A DNA stretch of 64,000 nucleotides from Gracilaria gracilis (taxonomy: Eukaryota > Rhodophyta > Florideophyceae > Gracilariales > Gracilariaceae), in assembly GCA_030374805.1 (NCBI GenBank), contig JARGSG010000025.1, positions 496,001 to 560,000 on the forward strand, given 5' to 3'. The translations under genes were made by a program, and so were the position numbers. The stretch's first letter is position 1, and each line of letters opens with the position of its first letter. This document shows positions 47,584-58,622 of the stretch, piece after piece. The notes below the pieces were generated by a model that saw only the letters and a list, made by a program, of their open reading frames with translations, ran no database searches and was not told where the DNA came from.

Positions 47584-50500
47584 ATGACGGCAAAAGCACA
47601 CATCAAGAAGAGTAAGAAAACGTCCAAAAAGCAGAAGAGCAAAGGTCAACAACTATTGATATCCCGCTTTTTCTCCCCCGCCGCGCCTAAGCCTTCAAAG
47701 CATCAGCCAGCTCGTGAACAAGATGAATGCAATCAGGATAGGCTGAAAGAATCTCTTGATGAGAAGGAGGGACCTTCTGCGCATGAAACTGAGCAATTGT
47801 CAACCTCACAGCGCGGGACACCTCGCTTTCAACCCAAGTCCATCCCTGCTTCAGTTGTTCCTCTGAAGGGAAATCCTGAAAGCTTTGATGAGCCCGAGGA
47901 GAAAAGCATTGCTCTCCAAGACGGGGCTCGCGAAAAAACTCCCGCTTCTGAAGATACTCATGCAGCTCCTACCGAAAACAATCTCATTTCAAAACCGCAA
48001 GAGCCAGATACGCCCACCACAGCCGTACTTTTCTCTCCATCTCAGAATGATGGTGTAGCTTCCCAGTGTTCCTCACCGCTGCACAGAAATGCTAGGAAGC
48101 GAACCCGCCGACGGATCATTGTAGTGGACGACGACGAAGATGGAGAAGAAAGTGATGAAGAGCCGGTGCTTAAGCGTGCCAAGAGTGATGACCCTGACTT
48201 CCAAGTAGGAGGTGATGATGAGCAATCAGGCAATGAAGAAGATTACGTTGACGTGGTAGCCTCTCAGGACCTTTTGCAAGAAGATTCCGCCCAGCTTGAT
48301 CCCAATGTCGAACAAGAAACGTCTGTTCGGCCAAGAAAGAAGGCTTCACAACCACTATCTTCTTTTGAACTCGACCGAGGAAAGGAACCCAGTGAGATCA
48401 CGAGGGACCCTAAACGACGAAAACAGTTTACCAAAAGATTGGTCGACTTGAAAAGAACAGCTTCTTCCTTCGTCGCACTGGTGGGGGTGGTGACCCTGTT
48501 GAAGAGAAACAAAATACAAAAAAGGCTACCAAGTACACACCGTTGGAATCTCAGTATATTAAGCTTCGAAGGCAGTACCCCGACATGGTCCTCGTAGTGG
48601 AATGTGGGTACAAGTACAGGCTCTTTGACAGAGACGCATCAATTGCTTCCAAAGTCTTACGAGTTGCATCTTTCTTTGACCACAACTTTCTGACCGCCGG
48701 ATTTCCAACACATCGTCTTTCTTTTCATGTACGGCGCCTTGTTGAAGCCGGACACAAGGTTGGTGTTGTGTCGCAAAGCGAGACGGCTGCGTTAAAGAGA
48801 GCGAACAGTAAGTCCGGGCTTTTTGAGCGAAGCCTGTCTGCGGTTTACACAAAGGGAACTATTGTAGCTGATGGAAAGCTTGGGAGTCCTGCTATGGGGG
48901 TAAATGCAGGTGTAAAGCCTGCCTCTTTTATCATGACCATCCTTGAAGCAGAACCCAAGCAAAGAGAAAGTTCCACAACGAAGATTGCGCTTGCTGCAGT
49001 GGACTCTGCATCCGGGGAAGTTTTCTACGACTCCTTTGAGGACGACAATTTACGCTCAGATCTTGAATCCAGACTTGTGGCCATTGAACCTGTTGAGATT
49101 TTGATGACCAAAAGCCAGTACTCTCGCTCAACCGAGCTTGTCGTGAAGGGATTCTGTGACAGTATGAGTTCGAGAATGGAAAGAATGAGTGATGCCGTAT
49201 TCGAACCAAATGCCTTCAGTGAAGCCTTGAAGTCTAGGATGCAAGGTGACCGTGATTTTACTTCAGATCTCCACGTTCTTTCATGCCTTGGTGCTCTTAT
49301 TGAGTATTTGAAACAATTTAAGCTAGAGCTTTCCGTAACTAGTGCGTTGCAGTACAAGGAGTTTCAAACAAAACGCCAAATGAGAATCGGGGCAGATGTT
49401 CTGAAGAACTTTGAAGTCTTTGGGAACTCGAACAATGGGTCCGTTCAGGGGTCTTTGGTAGGGCTCGTGAACCGAACTTCCACAGCGTTTGGAAGTCGAC
49501 AAATGAGACAATGGATCTCACACCCATTGGTCAATGGAAGGGATATTGTCAATCGGCTTGATACCGTGGAATACATATCACGTTTGGTCAATGGTAATTC
49601 AGAGGTGAATAGCGAGTCAGATGCGTTTGAATGTGTATTGTCCAATCTAATCCGGAACTTGCACAAGTTTCCTGATCTAGACCAAGGGCTGACGAGAGTT
49701 GCTTGCCACAAATGTACTCCCTCCGGACTCGTCTCTATACTTTCTACCGTACGTGAAACAGGTGAAACATTCGAACAGTTAACATATGAGAGCAAAAAGT
49801 CATCTCTTCCAAATCTGCTAGAAAAGTTTATCAAGACTGCCCCTAATATTCGAAACATAATGGACAACCCTATTGTTCGAATATTAGACCATCAGGCGGC
49901 CGCAGATGATCGCTACGACAAATTATTTGACATGAGTGAACCTCTGACAGAAGCTCTTGGTCATTCGGAAACAAAAGATGAATTCCTGTCCATGGCTGAA
50001 GAACTACAGTCTGTGTCTGGGGAACTCAAAGCTGCAGAGAAGGACATGAACAAGATTCTACGAAAACTCCGAAGTCAACACTCGAATCCAAAATGGGAAT
50101 GGAAAAAGGTGGCACACGAAGAGTATCTTCTTGAGGTTCCTGTGAATCGGGCCTCAAAGCTACCGAGGTCATGGACAATTGTGAGCCAGACAAAGGCAGT
50201 CAAGAGGTATCGCCCTCCAGAAGCGACAAGTGGTTACGAAAAAGTCCTTTGCTGTCGAGAAAGAACTGAAGGCGTATCATCGCAATGCTGGCAGGCTTAC
50301 TTGAGAATGTTCGCGGAAATCGCTTTACCTCTTCGAGCACTCGTAAGGGTACTTGCTGATCTCGATTGCCTTTCATCTCTTGCACGAATTGCCAACATGC
50401 CGGGATACTCAAAACCAGAAATTGAGATCAACTCCCGTAAACCGTCTGGATTAGTTGCACAGGGCGTTCGCCATCCCCTTACCGAATTGCTTTCTACGTG

Positions 50501-51317
50501 TCCATCATATGTTCCTAATGACATCCGCCTTGCGAGTGGTGAGCATGAAATTGCATTGGTTGTCAGCGGTCCGAACTATGGCGGGAAGTCTTCATATGCC
50601 CGCATGACCGCACTCATTGTAATTCTTGCTCAAATTGGTTCCTTTGTTCCGGCCGCTTCAGCAAAGCTTTGTCCCTATGATTCCATATACGCTCGAATGG
50701 GATCTTCTGACTCAATCTCGAAAGGAATGAGTTCTCTAATGGTGGAACTTGCAGAAACCTCTCGTATTCTGAGTAATGCCTCTCCCAGGTCTCTAGTTGT
50801 CTTGGATGAGCTTGGTAGAGGAACGTCCACGCACGATGGAACAGCTGTAGCCTACGCGACCCTGTCCCATCTTATTACAAAGATCGGTTGCACCACAATT
50901 TTCGTAACTCACTATCCAATTTTGGCTTCGTTGAGGGCAGAACATCCGCGTCTCGTAAGAGCCTCGTACATGAACTACATGGAAATACCAGCTAAAGAAA
51001 TGAAAACCACTAATGGAGATAGTCTGCTTTCTTCTCTAGACACTGCAACCGAACGCAAACAAAACTCGAGAATTGTTTTTCTTTACAAGTTAACAGATGG
51101 AGTTGCCCCCAGCAGCTATGGTCTCAATGTTGCTCGGCTAGCTGGAATTCCGGAAGAAATTGTCGACGAGGCTCAGTGCAAGGCAGTCGAACTGGAATCA
51201 ACACTTCAACTTCAGAAGAAGGACGGCAAAATGGCTTATCTCATTGGGACCAATTTGTGGAATGAACAGAATGTAGTACAAATGGTTCGGGACCTCACTA
51301 ACGGTGGGCCTCACTAA
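47584..51317 (+). CDS. MSH3: DNA mismatch repair protein MSH3, apparent -1 frameshift near 48433
   Basis: MutS-beta subunit that recognises insertion/deletion loops. The N-terminal part (47584 to about 48436) starts with basic residues and a PCNA-binding PIP box QLLISRFF (residues 23-30), then a disordered acidic stretch. The rest, in a different frame (open 48414-51317), contains the mismatch-binding domain (GYKYRLFDRDASIAS, HVRRLVEAGHKVGVVSQ, SLSAVYTKGT), connector, core, clamp and ATPase (Walker A GPNYGGKSS, Walker B VVLDELGRGTST, FVTHY). Conserved sequence crosses from one frame to the other at an AAAA run (48433-48436; FTK in the first, IGRLEKN in the second). A one-base loss there, in the cell or in the assembly, explains it. 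No other defect is seen. No suitable GT-AG intron was found. Confidence 0.88.
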
Positions 51318-51449
51318 CGGTGGTCCCGAGACAGGACACGATGACAGTTATTTACGAAGGTACTTCTTGTACCAATAAACGCCATTGGTTACCGGTGTAT
51401 CGTTGTAGTAAGCTCTTGTTTTCTACTTGGGTGAACGACCGAATTGAGT

Positions 51450-54400
51450 CTACTGTTCCGTGGCGTCCATAGGCACTATGAAGTCTTCGAGATCGGCATA
51501 GTTATCATCCCCTTTTTCGTCTTGTAGCCAATGATCTATTCCAGAATTTCGGCTCCGAAGACGTTGCCGCTTCCTTGGATGAGAAACGCGTATATGTTCG
51601 GAAACTCCTGCTGAAGCCTCCTTTCCGAGAGTCCCCAGCGCTCGGCTTATTGAAGTACTGCTGCCACTGGTGATGATCTTCAACATGGCTTTCCATTCTT
51701 TTGGGGCGCTCTCATCAAACGCCTCAGACTTCTCACGAACAACTTGCGAAACTTCTAGGGATGTAGTCCTGAGTCTTTCTTCAAGAGAGACCTTGTTTAG
51801 GCGAGACATAGCCTTGGCAGTGGCGAAGACAGATGACTTTGTCGTGGACTCATCATAGAGACTTTGTAACGTAGACAACGCCGCTCGGAATACGGGTGTG
51901 CAACGTCGAGCACCTGCATCTCGACGAGCGGCTTTCACTGCAAGGCGCAGCTTCAGCTCCGCGCATTCAAGAAGTCCATGAAGGATAAAGTCGATCTTCT
52001 TCACCAACACATCCGGCCAAGCTCTCTGTTTCGGGGAAACCAATTTTGCGAAACTAGTGTTGCAAAAATCCTTCAAGATGCTTGCGATCTGTACAGAATA
52101 ACTTTCTTCACTGGGGGTGGGAACCGACATGGAATCTCGGTCTTCCCGGACCATGAACCGGTGCGCGTGTACATCATGAGTGACAATTTCTTGACAGTAG
52201 CCAAGCACCGTGACAATTGAAAGCAAACCTACTTCCGCTGTCTCGTCCAGGCACAACGACTTGATCGACTTATCTCCTGGCGTTGGCGATCCGGACTCTT
52301 GCGTGCTGCGATGGGCATCACCCTCGGTTATGTCGCTTTGGTTACCGTCCGCCGACTTCGAAGCTCGTTTCTCTACTGTGTGAGCTTCGACTTCGGATCC
52401 GTTCTTGTTAACATTTAGAGATCGTCGAGGTTTCGTGCTGTTTTCATCCTCTTCCCCGCTATCCTCGTCCGAAATCTCAGCATCAAGTGCCATACCCTCT
52501 GCAACAATGTCGGCATCAAATTCCATTACCTTGAGCCTGTTATCTTCTATGTCATCAACAGAGAACCGCGAATTCAGTAAAGATGAGCTGTTGCCAAGCC
52601 AGACAAGTATTCGACGACTGAATTGTAACGCAGCAGACCTCTCCAGACACCTCAAACAAAGCCTCAGCATTTCCCGAAGTACTGAGACATGCCTCACGGA
52701 ATACTCCCGCAGTATGTCTGTCATGGATGTAAAAACTAGATTCCCAATCCCTTTAAGACAAGCATCACCCCTGCTTCTCACCATCTGGATTACGAGTGAC
52801 ACTAGTTCCATGTACGTAAGAGTTAAACCAACGCTCATGCTGTTTGCAAATTCCAAGCGAATTGTTCTCAGCACGAGATGGGTGACCTTCGCCACAGCCG
52901 CGGATCTTTCATCGTCTTTTGGGTCTCCTAATCGGTGAGGTAATGAAGGCTTTTCTTCTCCCATGTCCTTCGTGGTCGCACCGACATTTTCGGCTGCTGG
53001 TTGCAACAACTGCACAAACGTCTCCATCTCATTCTCTAGACACCCGAAGGAGCATAGGATGATCAGAATACTCAATACTGAGTGACGAATTGCTATGCTT
53101 AGGGACGGGCCGAGGAATTGCAACTGGCGAAGTTCAATAGCTCTTCGAATATCGTTCGGGAGGTGAGAATGTGATGCAACCCTACGATAAAGCGCTACTG
53201 AAACATCTTGTTGTCCATCATGTTCGCGTTCATCTGATCTTGAATTGCTGGAGCCAATCCCTGCGTTTCTTCTTAAACACGGAGCATTTTCTTGATATGC
53301 TCTGGAATCTGGTTTCAGCAACCAAGGGCAGTTGGCATGATACAAAGAGCACAATGTTGATATCATTTCCTTCATGTGATTCGCTTTCGGGGCTCTATCT
53401 CCATCATCCAGAAGACCTGCTTTTAGGTCTTGACGTAGTCGTCTTAAAACTTCAGAGCAAATTTTCTTTTTGAGGATACTGGTGACCTCTTCACCTTCTC
53501 GTATCCCTTCCAAGATACTGAGAGCTTCTAGTCTTTCTCCGAAAGTAACACTCTCACTGAGTGTAGGCTGTAACGAGGAGCTGTGCACTTTCGAAACGGC
53601 CTCACGAGCAGTTATCAGGGCAAACTGCGGTGACTGGCTTGAGCCTTGCTTTGCGCTTTCATTGCTTTGTTTCCCCGGATGACTTCTGCCCTCCAAATGA
53701 TCTCTTATAATTAGACTTAGTCCATAAGCTAGACAATGATTAACACCCACTTTCGAGAGTCTAGTTCCAAATAAGACTTCAAATTGTTCGCAGAGTGTCT
53801 TCACTCTTGGTGACACAGGAGGTTTCGATTGTGAAACTGAGCAAACATCCAAAAGAGCACCAAATTCGTTTCCTAAATACTGCACATAACGTTTCATATG
53901 CCTCATCATCGTCTCTTCTTCGATTGAAATTGACAAGCAGAATTTCGCCAACAAGGAAACCGGTTCCTTCAGAATGTATTCACCATAAATATGGCCAAAG
54001 CAGTTCGTTATACTCAAAGACGCATCTGGTCGTTGTTCAGAAGCGCCCTCCGTTTGCCCTATGCAATCACCACCTCCTGAATGCCCTCCAGGGCTCTGTA
54101 GCACGACCATGAATTGTTTCATTAGCAACTCACTCAAACTCAAAATCCTTCCAGTATACTCCGGTTTTCTTCTGATGAACTTCAAAACATTAGTTATCAA
54201 ATGAGACTTGACTGTAATATCAGTAGTTTCCATCATTAGCTTCAATGTCTTAGAACATGTCTGAGACGTTTCGTTCGAAATGAAACTCTGCTCCAAAGTC
54301 GTCAATAAACCAGTGCAGGCAATGACCTGAAATTTCCGAGACCGAGAACCCGCAGCCTTTCTCAAGTACATTATCATAGAATCAGTTAGATTAGGACATG

Positions 54401-55856
54401 TTACAAATATTGGTACAGATGCTTTCAAAATACGACAATCATATGAGGCCGGAAGGAGAGATATGAGCTCCAGTGCCTCTTTCAATCCTCCGTGACATTC
54501 GCGAAGTGCAAAGGCAGAACGCGGAGTACATGCGATTCTTTCGTACAAAGCACAGAACGCATTGACAGTATAATCCGCGGTTTCTGTCTGTACAATTGTC
54601 CCGAAGATAATGTTAAGTATACTCCGGCGGCTTTCAGATACCCACACAAATAACTCTAAAAGCATCAAAGAGCCCCATTCTTGATACTTCTTTGACTTCC
54701 ACAAGAGCCCTTCATAGAACTCTAAGATAGTTTGGCATCTGTTCTGCACAGCCAAGATCTTGATGCTCTCAACAAAAACTGCTTTTCTCCGAAAATCCTC
54801 GTCTCCAGCCGATGAGGATGAAGATGCAGCGGTTGAAATATCGAATGACACGGAAGGGTCTAAAAGCATTCTCTCCAATATATAATACAAGTATTCCTGC
54901 TGTGCTTCAGTGGAAGCATTGCTTAGAATACAATAAAGCACGGCGACATGTGACGGACAAAAACGAAAACGCTTTTGAGCAGAATGCTCTTCGCGGCTTG
55001 AGTAGTTCAAAACACTCCAAAACGCATTGGCGACTCTGTCACAAACCAACTCACTGTCCAAAACCATTACGTCGACAACATTGATTACTTCGGTTAGAAC
55101 ATCTCCAGCTGCTCTTTGAATGATTACAAACACAAGCCAGCTAAGCACGTAAGTCTTGTGGCTGCTGTTCGTCTTCGTTAAACTGAACAAAATGGCGCGC
55201 AATATGTCTGGAAGATCACCCTCTAAACAGTTTGTGGATACGAAACGGAGAATTATGTTCATCATGACCTTCTCTTCTTCTTCCGCAAAATCTAACTCAT
55301 TCTCCAATAAAGCAATGACAGCTTGGACAGCAATATTTTCGTCATCGCACATGGATAACAGGAGAAATTGAAGAATCTTAGTTCGAACATCACTTCCTTG
55401 CGCAGTGTTAATCATACTGGCGGCACGAGCACAATACACCAGCAGCGGTCCATGAACGGGTGAATAAACTTCTTTGGACTGCTTGGCAATACATGAAGCG
55501 CATAAGGAGATTTCTTTGAGCCTTCTGTCATGCGGTTGACTCGGATTCTTCGCATCTGCAACCAACAGAAAGTCGATTTCTTCAAGCAATGAAGCATCGA
55601 CATCCGTGAACTTTGAGGCCATAGCTTCAGCTAGACTTGTCAGAATGGTTGGTCGTAAGGTAGGTGCGCTCCACAAGGCACGTAGCAACCTATTGGGAGA
55701 AATGTGAGGCGGAGGGTTGCAAATAGATCCGATAATCGAGGTGAGTGTGGTAGACTGCATGGACCTGAGGAGGCCCTGAGTGGCGCCGGTAGAAGCATCG
55801 GATTCAAAAGTGCGAACGACATTTCCGATGACATCTGCGTTGTCCGCCGAACTCAT
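51450..55856 (-). CDS. FANCI: Fanconi anaemia group I protein (FANCI) homologue
   Basis: Partner of FANCD2 in interstrand-crosslink repair; the ID2 clamp is locked by monoubiquitination. The 1,468-residue product is an alpha-solenoid throughout. The best evidence is a block at about 455-525: KEALELISLLPASYDCRILK, then DSMIMYLRKAAGSRSRKFQ and a Leu-rich helix. It follows the human order (EAFDYLSFLP, RLLKAV, ILVLRKAMF, ARKSAVAG), and Lys508 falls at or near the place of the human ubiquitin site Lys523. A later block LSITNCFGHIYGEYILKEPV matches the region after it. An acidic loop (about 1135-1190) precedes the last helical part, and the C-terminus carries a basic KRQRLR patch. Length is close to human FANCI (about 1,300). 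It is convergent with MSH3, 132 bp between stops. Confidence 0.75.
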   Translation of the reverse strand: MSSADNADVIGNVVRTFESDASTGATQGLLRSMQSTTLTSIIGSICNPPPHISPNRLLRALWSAPTLRPTILTSLAEAMASKFTDVDASLLEEIDFLLVADAKNPSQPHDRRLKEISLCASCIAKQSKEVYSPVHGPLLVYCARAASMINTAQGSDVRTKILQFLLLSMCDDENIAVQAVIALLENELDFAEEEEKVMMNIILRFVSTNCLEGDLPDILRAILFSLTKTNSSHKTYVLSWLVFVIIQRAAGDVLTEVINVVDVMVLDSELVCDRVANAFWSVLNYSSREEHSAQKRFRFCPSHVAVLYCILSNASTEAQQEYLYYILERMLLDPSVSFDISTAASSSSSAGDEDFRRKAVFVESIKILAVQNRCQTILEFYEGLLWKSKKYQEWGSLMLLELFVWVSESRRSILNIIFGTIVQTETADYTVNAFCALYERIACTPRSAFALRECHGGLKEALELISLLPASYDCRILKASVPIFVTCPNLTDSMIMYLRKAAGSRSRKFQVIACTGLLTTLEQSFISNETSQTCSKTLKLMMETTDITVKSHLITNVLKFIRRKPEYTGRILSLSELLMKQFMVVLQSPGGHSGGGDCIGQTEGASEQRPDASLSITNCFGHIYGEYILKEPVSLLAKFCLSISIEEETMMRHMKRYVQYLGNEFGALLDVCSVSQSKPPVSPRVKTLCEQFEVLFGTRLSKVGVNHCLAYGLSLIIRDHLEGRSHPGKQSNESAKQGSSQSPQFALITAREAVSKVHSSSLQPTLSESVTFGERLEALSILEGIREGEEVTSILKKKICSEVLRRLRQDLKAGLLDDGDRAPKANHMKEMISTLCSLYHANCPWLLKPDSRAYQENAPCLRRNAGIGSSNSRSDEREHDGQQDVSVALYRRVASHSHLPNDIRRAIELRQLQFLGPSLSIAIRHSVLSILIILCSFGCLENEMETFVQLLQPAAENVGATTKDMGEEKPSLPHRLGDPKDDERSAAVAKVTHLVLRTIRLEFANSMSVGLTLTYMELVSLVIQMVRSRGDACLKGIGNLVFTSMTDILREYSVRHVSVLREMLRLCLRCLERSAALQFSRRILVWLGNSSSLLNSRFSVDDIEDNRLKVMEFDADIVAEGMALDAEISDEDSGEEDENSTKPRRSLNVNKNGSEVEAHTVEKRASKSADGNQSDITEGDAHRSTQESGSPTPGDKSIKSLCLDETAEVGLLSIVTVLGYCQEIVTHDVHAHRFMVREDRDSMSVPTPSEESYSVQIASILKDFCNTSFAKLVSPKQRAWPDVLVKKIDFILHGLLECAELKLRLAVKAARRDAGARRCTPVFRAALSTLQSLYDESTTKSSVFATAKAMSRLNKVSLEERLRTTSLEVSQVVREKSEAFDESAPKEWKAMLKIITSGSSTSISRALGTLGKEASAGVSEHIRVSHPRKRQRLRSRNSGIDHWLQDEKGDDNYADLEDFIVPMDATEQ

Positions 55857-56641
55857 CGTTTCTTTACAGCTGGGGAAAGCTTCGAGGAGAAGAGAGCTGA
55901 GTAATGGTGAGGTGGCAGTTTCGATAGCATGCGGTTAAGGAAGTCTGGGCGAAGTTGTGGACGCCTAAGGAGTAGTGCAAGACTGCGGACGACAAGGTCA
56001 TGAAGCATGCAACAGCTGGAGAAGCGAGTAACTCCAGACGGCCAAGCGAACAGCAGGTGGCGAGCAGAAGACGGTGGAGGTGAGGGAAAGCGGGTGCTGG
56101 GTGAAGCGTGGGACGAAACGCTGCGGGCTGAGTATGATAGATACTATCCGTGCAGCAGCAGGTGCAACAGAGGTGCACAGAGGTGCACAACTGGACATGC
56201 GCGGCATCAAAGCGGGGAGAACAGTGCCAAAATCAAGATCAAAGGTGCACGTGCGTCGGCGAACGCCTGCTCGGAGGCGAACACAAAGGAGCGTGTTGGT
56301 GTAGTTGCGCACGGAAAAAAAAGGCCACTTTTGTGGCACCACAATCGCGATTGGCTTCGGCAAAATGCCACCAAATTTCATCGAGTCCTCCACGCGCTTG
56401 GGATCACAAGTGTAAAACCATCAAATGTCAACTTCAATGTTGATGATCAACATCATGGCGCGTCATCATGGGCGATCAAGCAGCTTCTCAAGAGTTCTAA
56501 TGATGGTGATCGTAAAGGCCTATTTTGACAACTTCATACTACAAAGCTCGTAACCGAAGGCTCTTATCTTTTTGTTCGTTCGTTCGATCTTCGGTCTCTC
56601 AGCTTAAATCTTATCTTATCCCCGCTCTAGAAACAAATATT
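55857..56641. promoter_or_regulatory. Divergent promoter region, FANCI / JmjC protein
   Basis: 785 bp between the ATGs. It holds a short direct repeat (GAGGTGCACA twice near 56171-56191) and GC-rich steps, but no clear E2F site. Frames on both strands lack recognisable protein. Confidence 0.45.
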
Positions 56642-57898
56642 ATGTCAGATCTTCACAACGACCTCGTCACACAAAGAGAAGAACGAAATGGCGCTGTTGG
56701 ACTACAATCTGTTTTGGAAGCTGTTACCCAGCTTGTCGTTTCGCGAAAGCGCCAAGTTAAAGACGAGCTGCGAGCTTGCGGGCGTTCTAGGTTAGCGCGA
56801 ATAGTTCACCAGCTTCCATCTCCGGATTCAGAGCAGCTGGAAAGGATTGCAGTGCACGATTTGCCGATAGCTGACAACGCACTTGCTTTGGCTGCCGCAA
56901 GTTCGTGTGTACTTCACGCAAATCAACGGCGGTTTAAAGATGCTTGCCGAAGTGCCGATATTGCTCTTATTATGATGGGAATTCCACTAGGGCAACCGCT
57001 TCTGGACTTCATCACCTTTTCAGAACAGCAGTCTTTGTTGGATAGTTCTCGATCTATTCCAGAGGGATCTGTCTTTGACGTAGACAATGGTGTTGAGTAT
57101 CCTACGGTGAAAAATATGGATGGAAACTGCTCAGAAGTCACTGAGGGCAACTTCAGTGTGGCGGAGTTTGGCCGTTTTTTCAAGAAAGACGAACCTGTCG
57201 TTATCAGGAAACATGCAATGTCATGGCCGTGCATGGGGAAATGGTCTGATCCGACTTATCTTGGAAATCTCTATGGACATCGAACTGTCCCGGTAGAGTA
57301 CATGTCCGCGGTGGGAGGAATGGAAGAGAAGTTCGCTTCTATAGCAGAAATGATAGCTTTGATGACCCGCGGAACAAGCATGGAAAACCGAGAAGAGGTA
57401 TACATGGCGCAGCATCCGATTCTTAACTACATCCCAAACTTGAGAGAAGATGTACGCACACCTCAGTATTTGAAAGTAGTGGACAAAGCGAAAGCCGACC
57501 TTGTTAACCTTTGGATGGGATCATCTGGAACTGGGACAAAATTGCACTTCGACTCTGCAGATAACATACTAGTCCAGCTCGTAGGTTGCAAACATTTGGT
57601 ACTAATAGAACCGGAGCAGAGCCATCTACTTTACCAAGACATGCCGAACGATAACATATCTCCGGTTGACATTATAAGTCCTGATCTTGTGAGATTTCCT
57701 CGCTTTGCGGAAGCTCGTGGCACGGCGATAAAACTAGAACCAGGAGATGCTGTGTACATACCAGCTCAGCATTGGCACTGGGTTCGTGCCATCTCGTCTC
57801 AATATCTATTAACTTTTGGTTCTGAACAACTTATACAATTCGGCCGTTGGATAGAGAAGCCGAAGGCTTATCATCTTCTGCAACAGGGCAACGGCTAG
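56642..57898 (+). CDS. JmjC-domain dioxygenase, JMJD5/KDM8-like
   Basis: Fe(II)/2-oxoglutarate dioxygenase of the cupin-8 class, 418 residues from the first ATG (56642); the frame is open upstream to 56525. The N-terminal 130 residues are helical, as in JMJD5. The JmjC core spans about 165-410. Iron ligands are His and Asp of KLHFDSAD (about 300-304) and a His in AQHWHWVRAI near 378. NLWMGSSGTGTKLHFD, GCKHLVLIEPEQ and SPDLVRFPRFAEA follow the JMJD5 pattern (MWLGPAGT, LYSPAES, FPKF). JMJD5 members act as arginyl hydroxylases or proteases and roles in cell cycle control are reported; substrate here is unknown. Confidence 0.85.
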   Translation: MSDLHNDLVTQREERNGAVGLQSVLEAVTQLVVSRKRQVKDELRACGRSRLARIVHQLPSPDSEQLERIAVHDLPIADNALALAAASSCVLHANQRRFKDACRSADIALIMMGIPLGQPLLDFITFSEQQSLLDSSRSIPEGSVFDVDNGVEYPTVKNMDGNCSEVTEGNFSVAEFGRFFKKDEPVVIRKHAMSWPCMGKWSDPTYLGNLYGHRTVPVEYMSAVGGMEEKFASIAEMIALMTRGTSMENREEVYMAQHPILNYIPNLREDVRTPQYLKVVDKAKADLVNLWMGSSGTGTKLHFDSADNILVQLVGCKHLVLIEPEQSHLLYQDMPNDNISPVDIISPDLVRFPRFAEARGTAIKLEPGDAVYIPAQHWHWVRAISSQYLLTFGSEQLIQFGRWIEKPKAYHLLQQGNG

Positions 57899-58622
57899 AC
57901 ATAGTTTTCTTGAACCGTTTCTTTGGCCCTGCAACTGATCAGACTGGTCCTCATGAGTTTCTCCATTAGAATAACTGACACGCACATACTCTACAGATGC
58001 TACTCATCCACTTACAAAATTCTCTTGAGAAGCGTATATGAGCGTGAATAGGCTCCATGGAGAACAGCATGGTACTCCTTTGTTCAAGCAGGTAACCGGA
58101 ATCATTCGCGATTGGTGACACGCCAGATATGAATGAAGACTACCATCCCAGTGTTGAGTACGAATGCTTACGAATCACCGTGAAACCCAGTGGCGGAGAG
58201 AAAAGCTGAAAATGACGGGCATCATGTTCACAAAGTTACTTCGTATCGTGTTGAATTTACTTGGGGGAAGGGTAAGACATTTAACTGACGCTGGTTCCCC
58301 TTATGCCATTGATAGGAATCACCTTATGAGAAAGAGAAAAGACTTGGGACAGTGCTCAGCATTGGAGAGACAGTCTGTGTGTGGAGTCTTGGCCCAACTG
58401 AAACTAAATGTAAACCGCCAGACTTCAGAACTTCGTTTAGTCATGATCTTCAATCGGATACGAAAACTCCGAAACACAGGAACTCGGTCATAAATGGCCT
58501 CTGTTTTTGTGCATCACATTGTAGTCTCCTAAAGAGAAACACGAACGTGTTGTGTTCACGTTCTTAGATTTCTAAAATCGACGATGGGCTAATGGAATCC
58601 CCCTAACCATAGGCCATGCGTT
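57899..58622. other. Intergenic, no gene seen
   Basis: About 720 bp between the 3' ends of the JmjC and EF-hand genes. Only short frames without recognisable content. Confidence 0.5.

Noticed and set aside
48300-48540. Intron explaining the MSH3 frame change
   Set aside because: No GT-AG pair of 70-115 bp keeps both conserved flanks (FTK and IGRLEKN), which are adjacent in MSH3 homologues.
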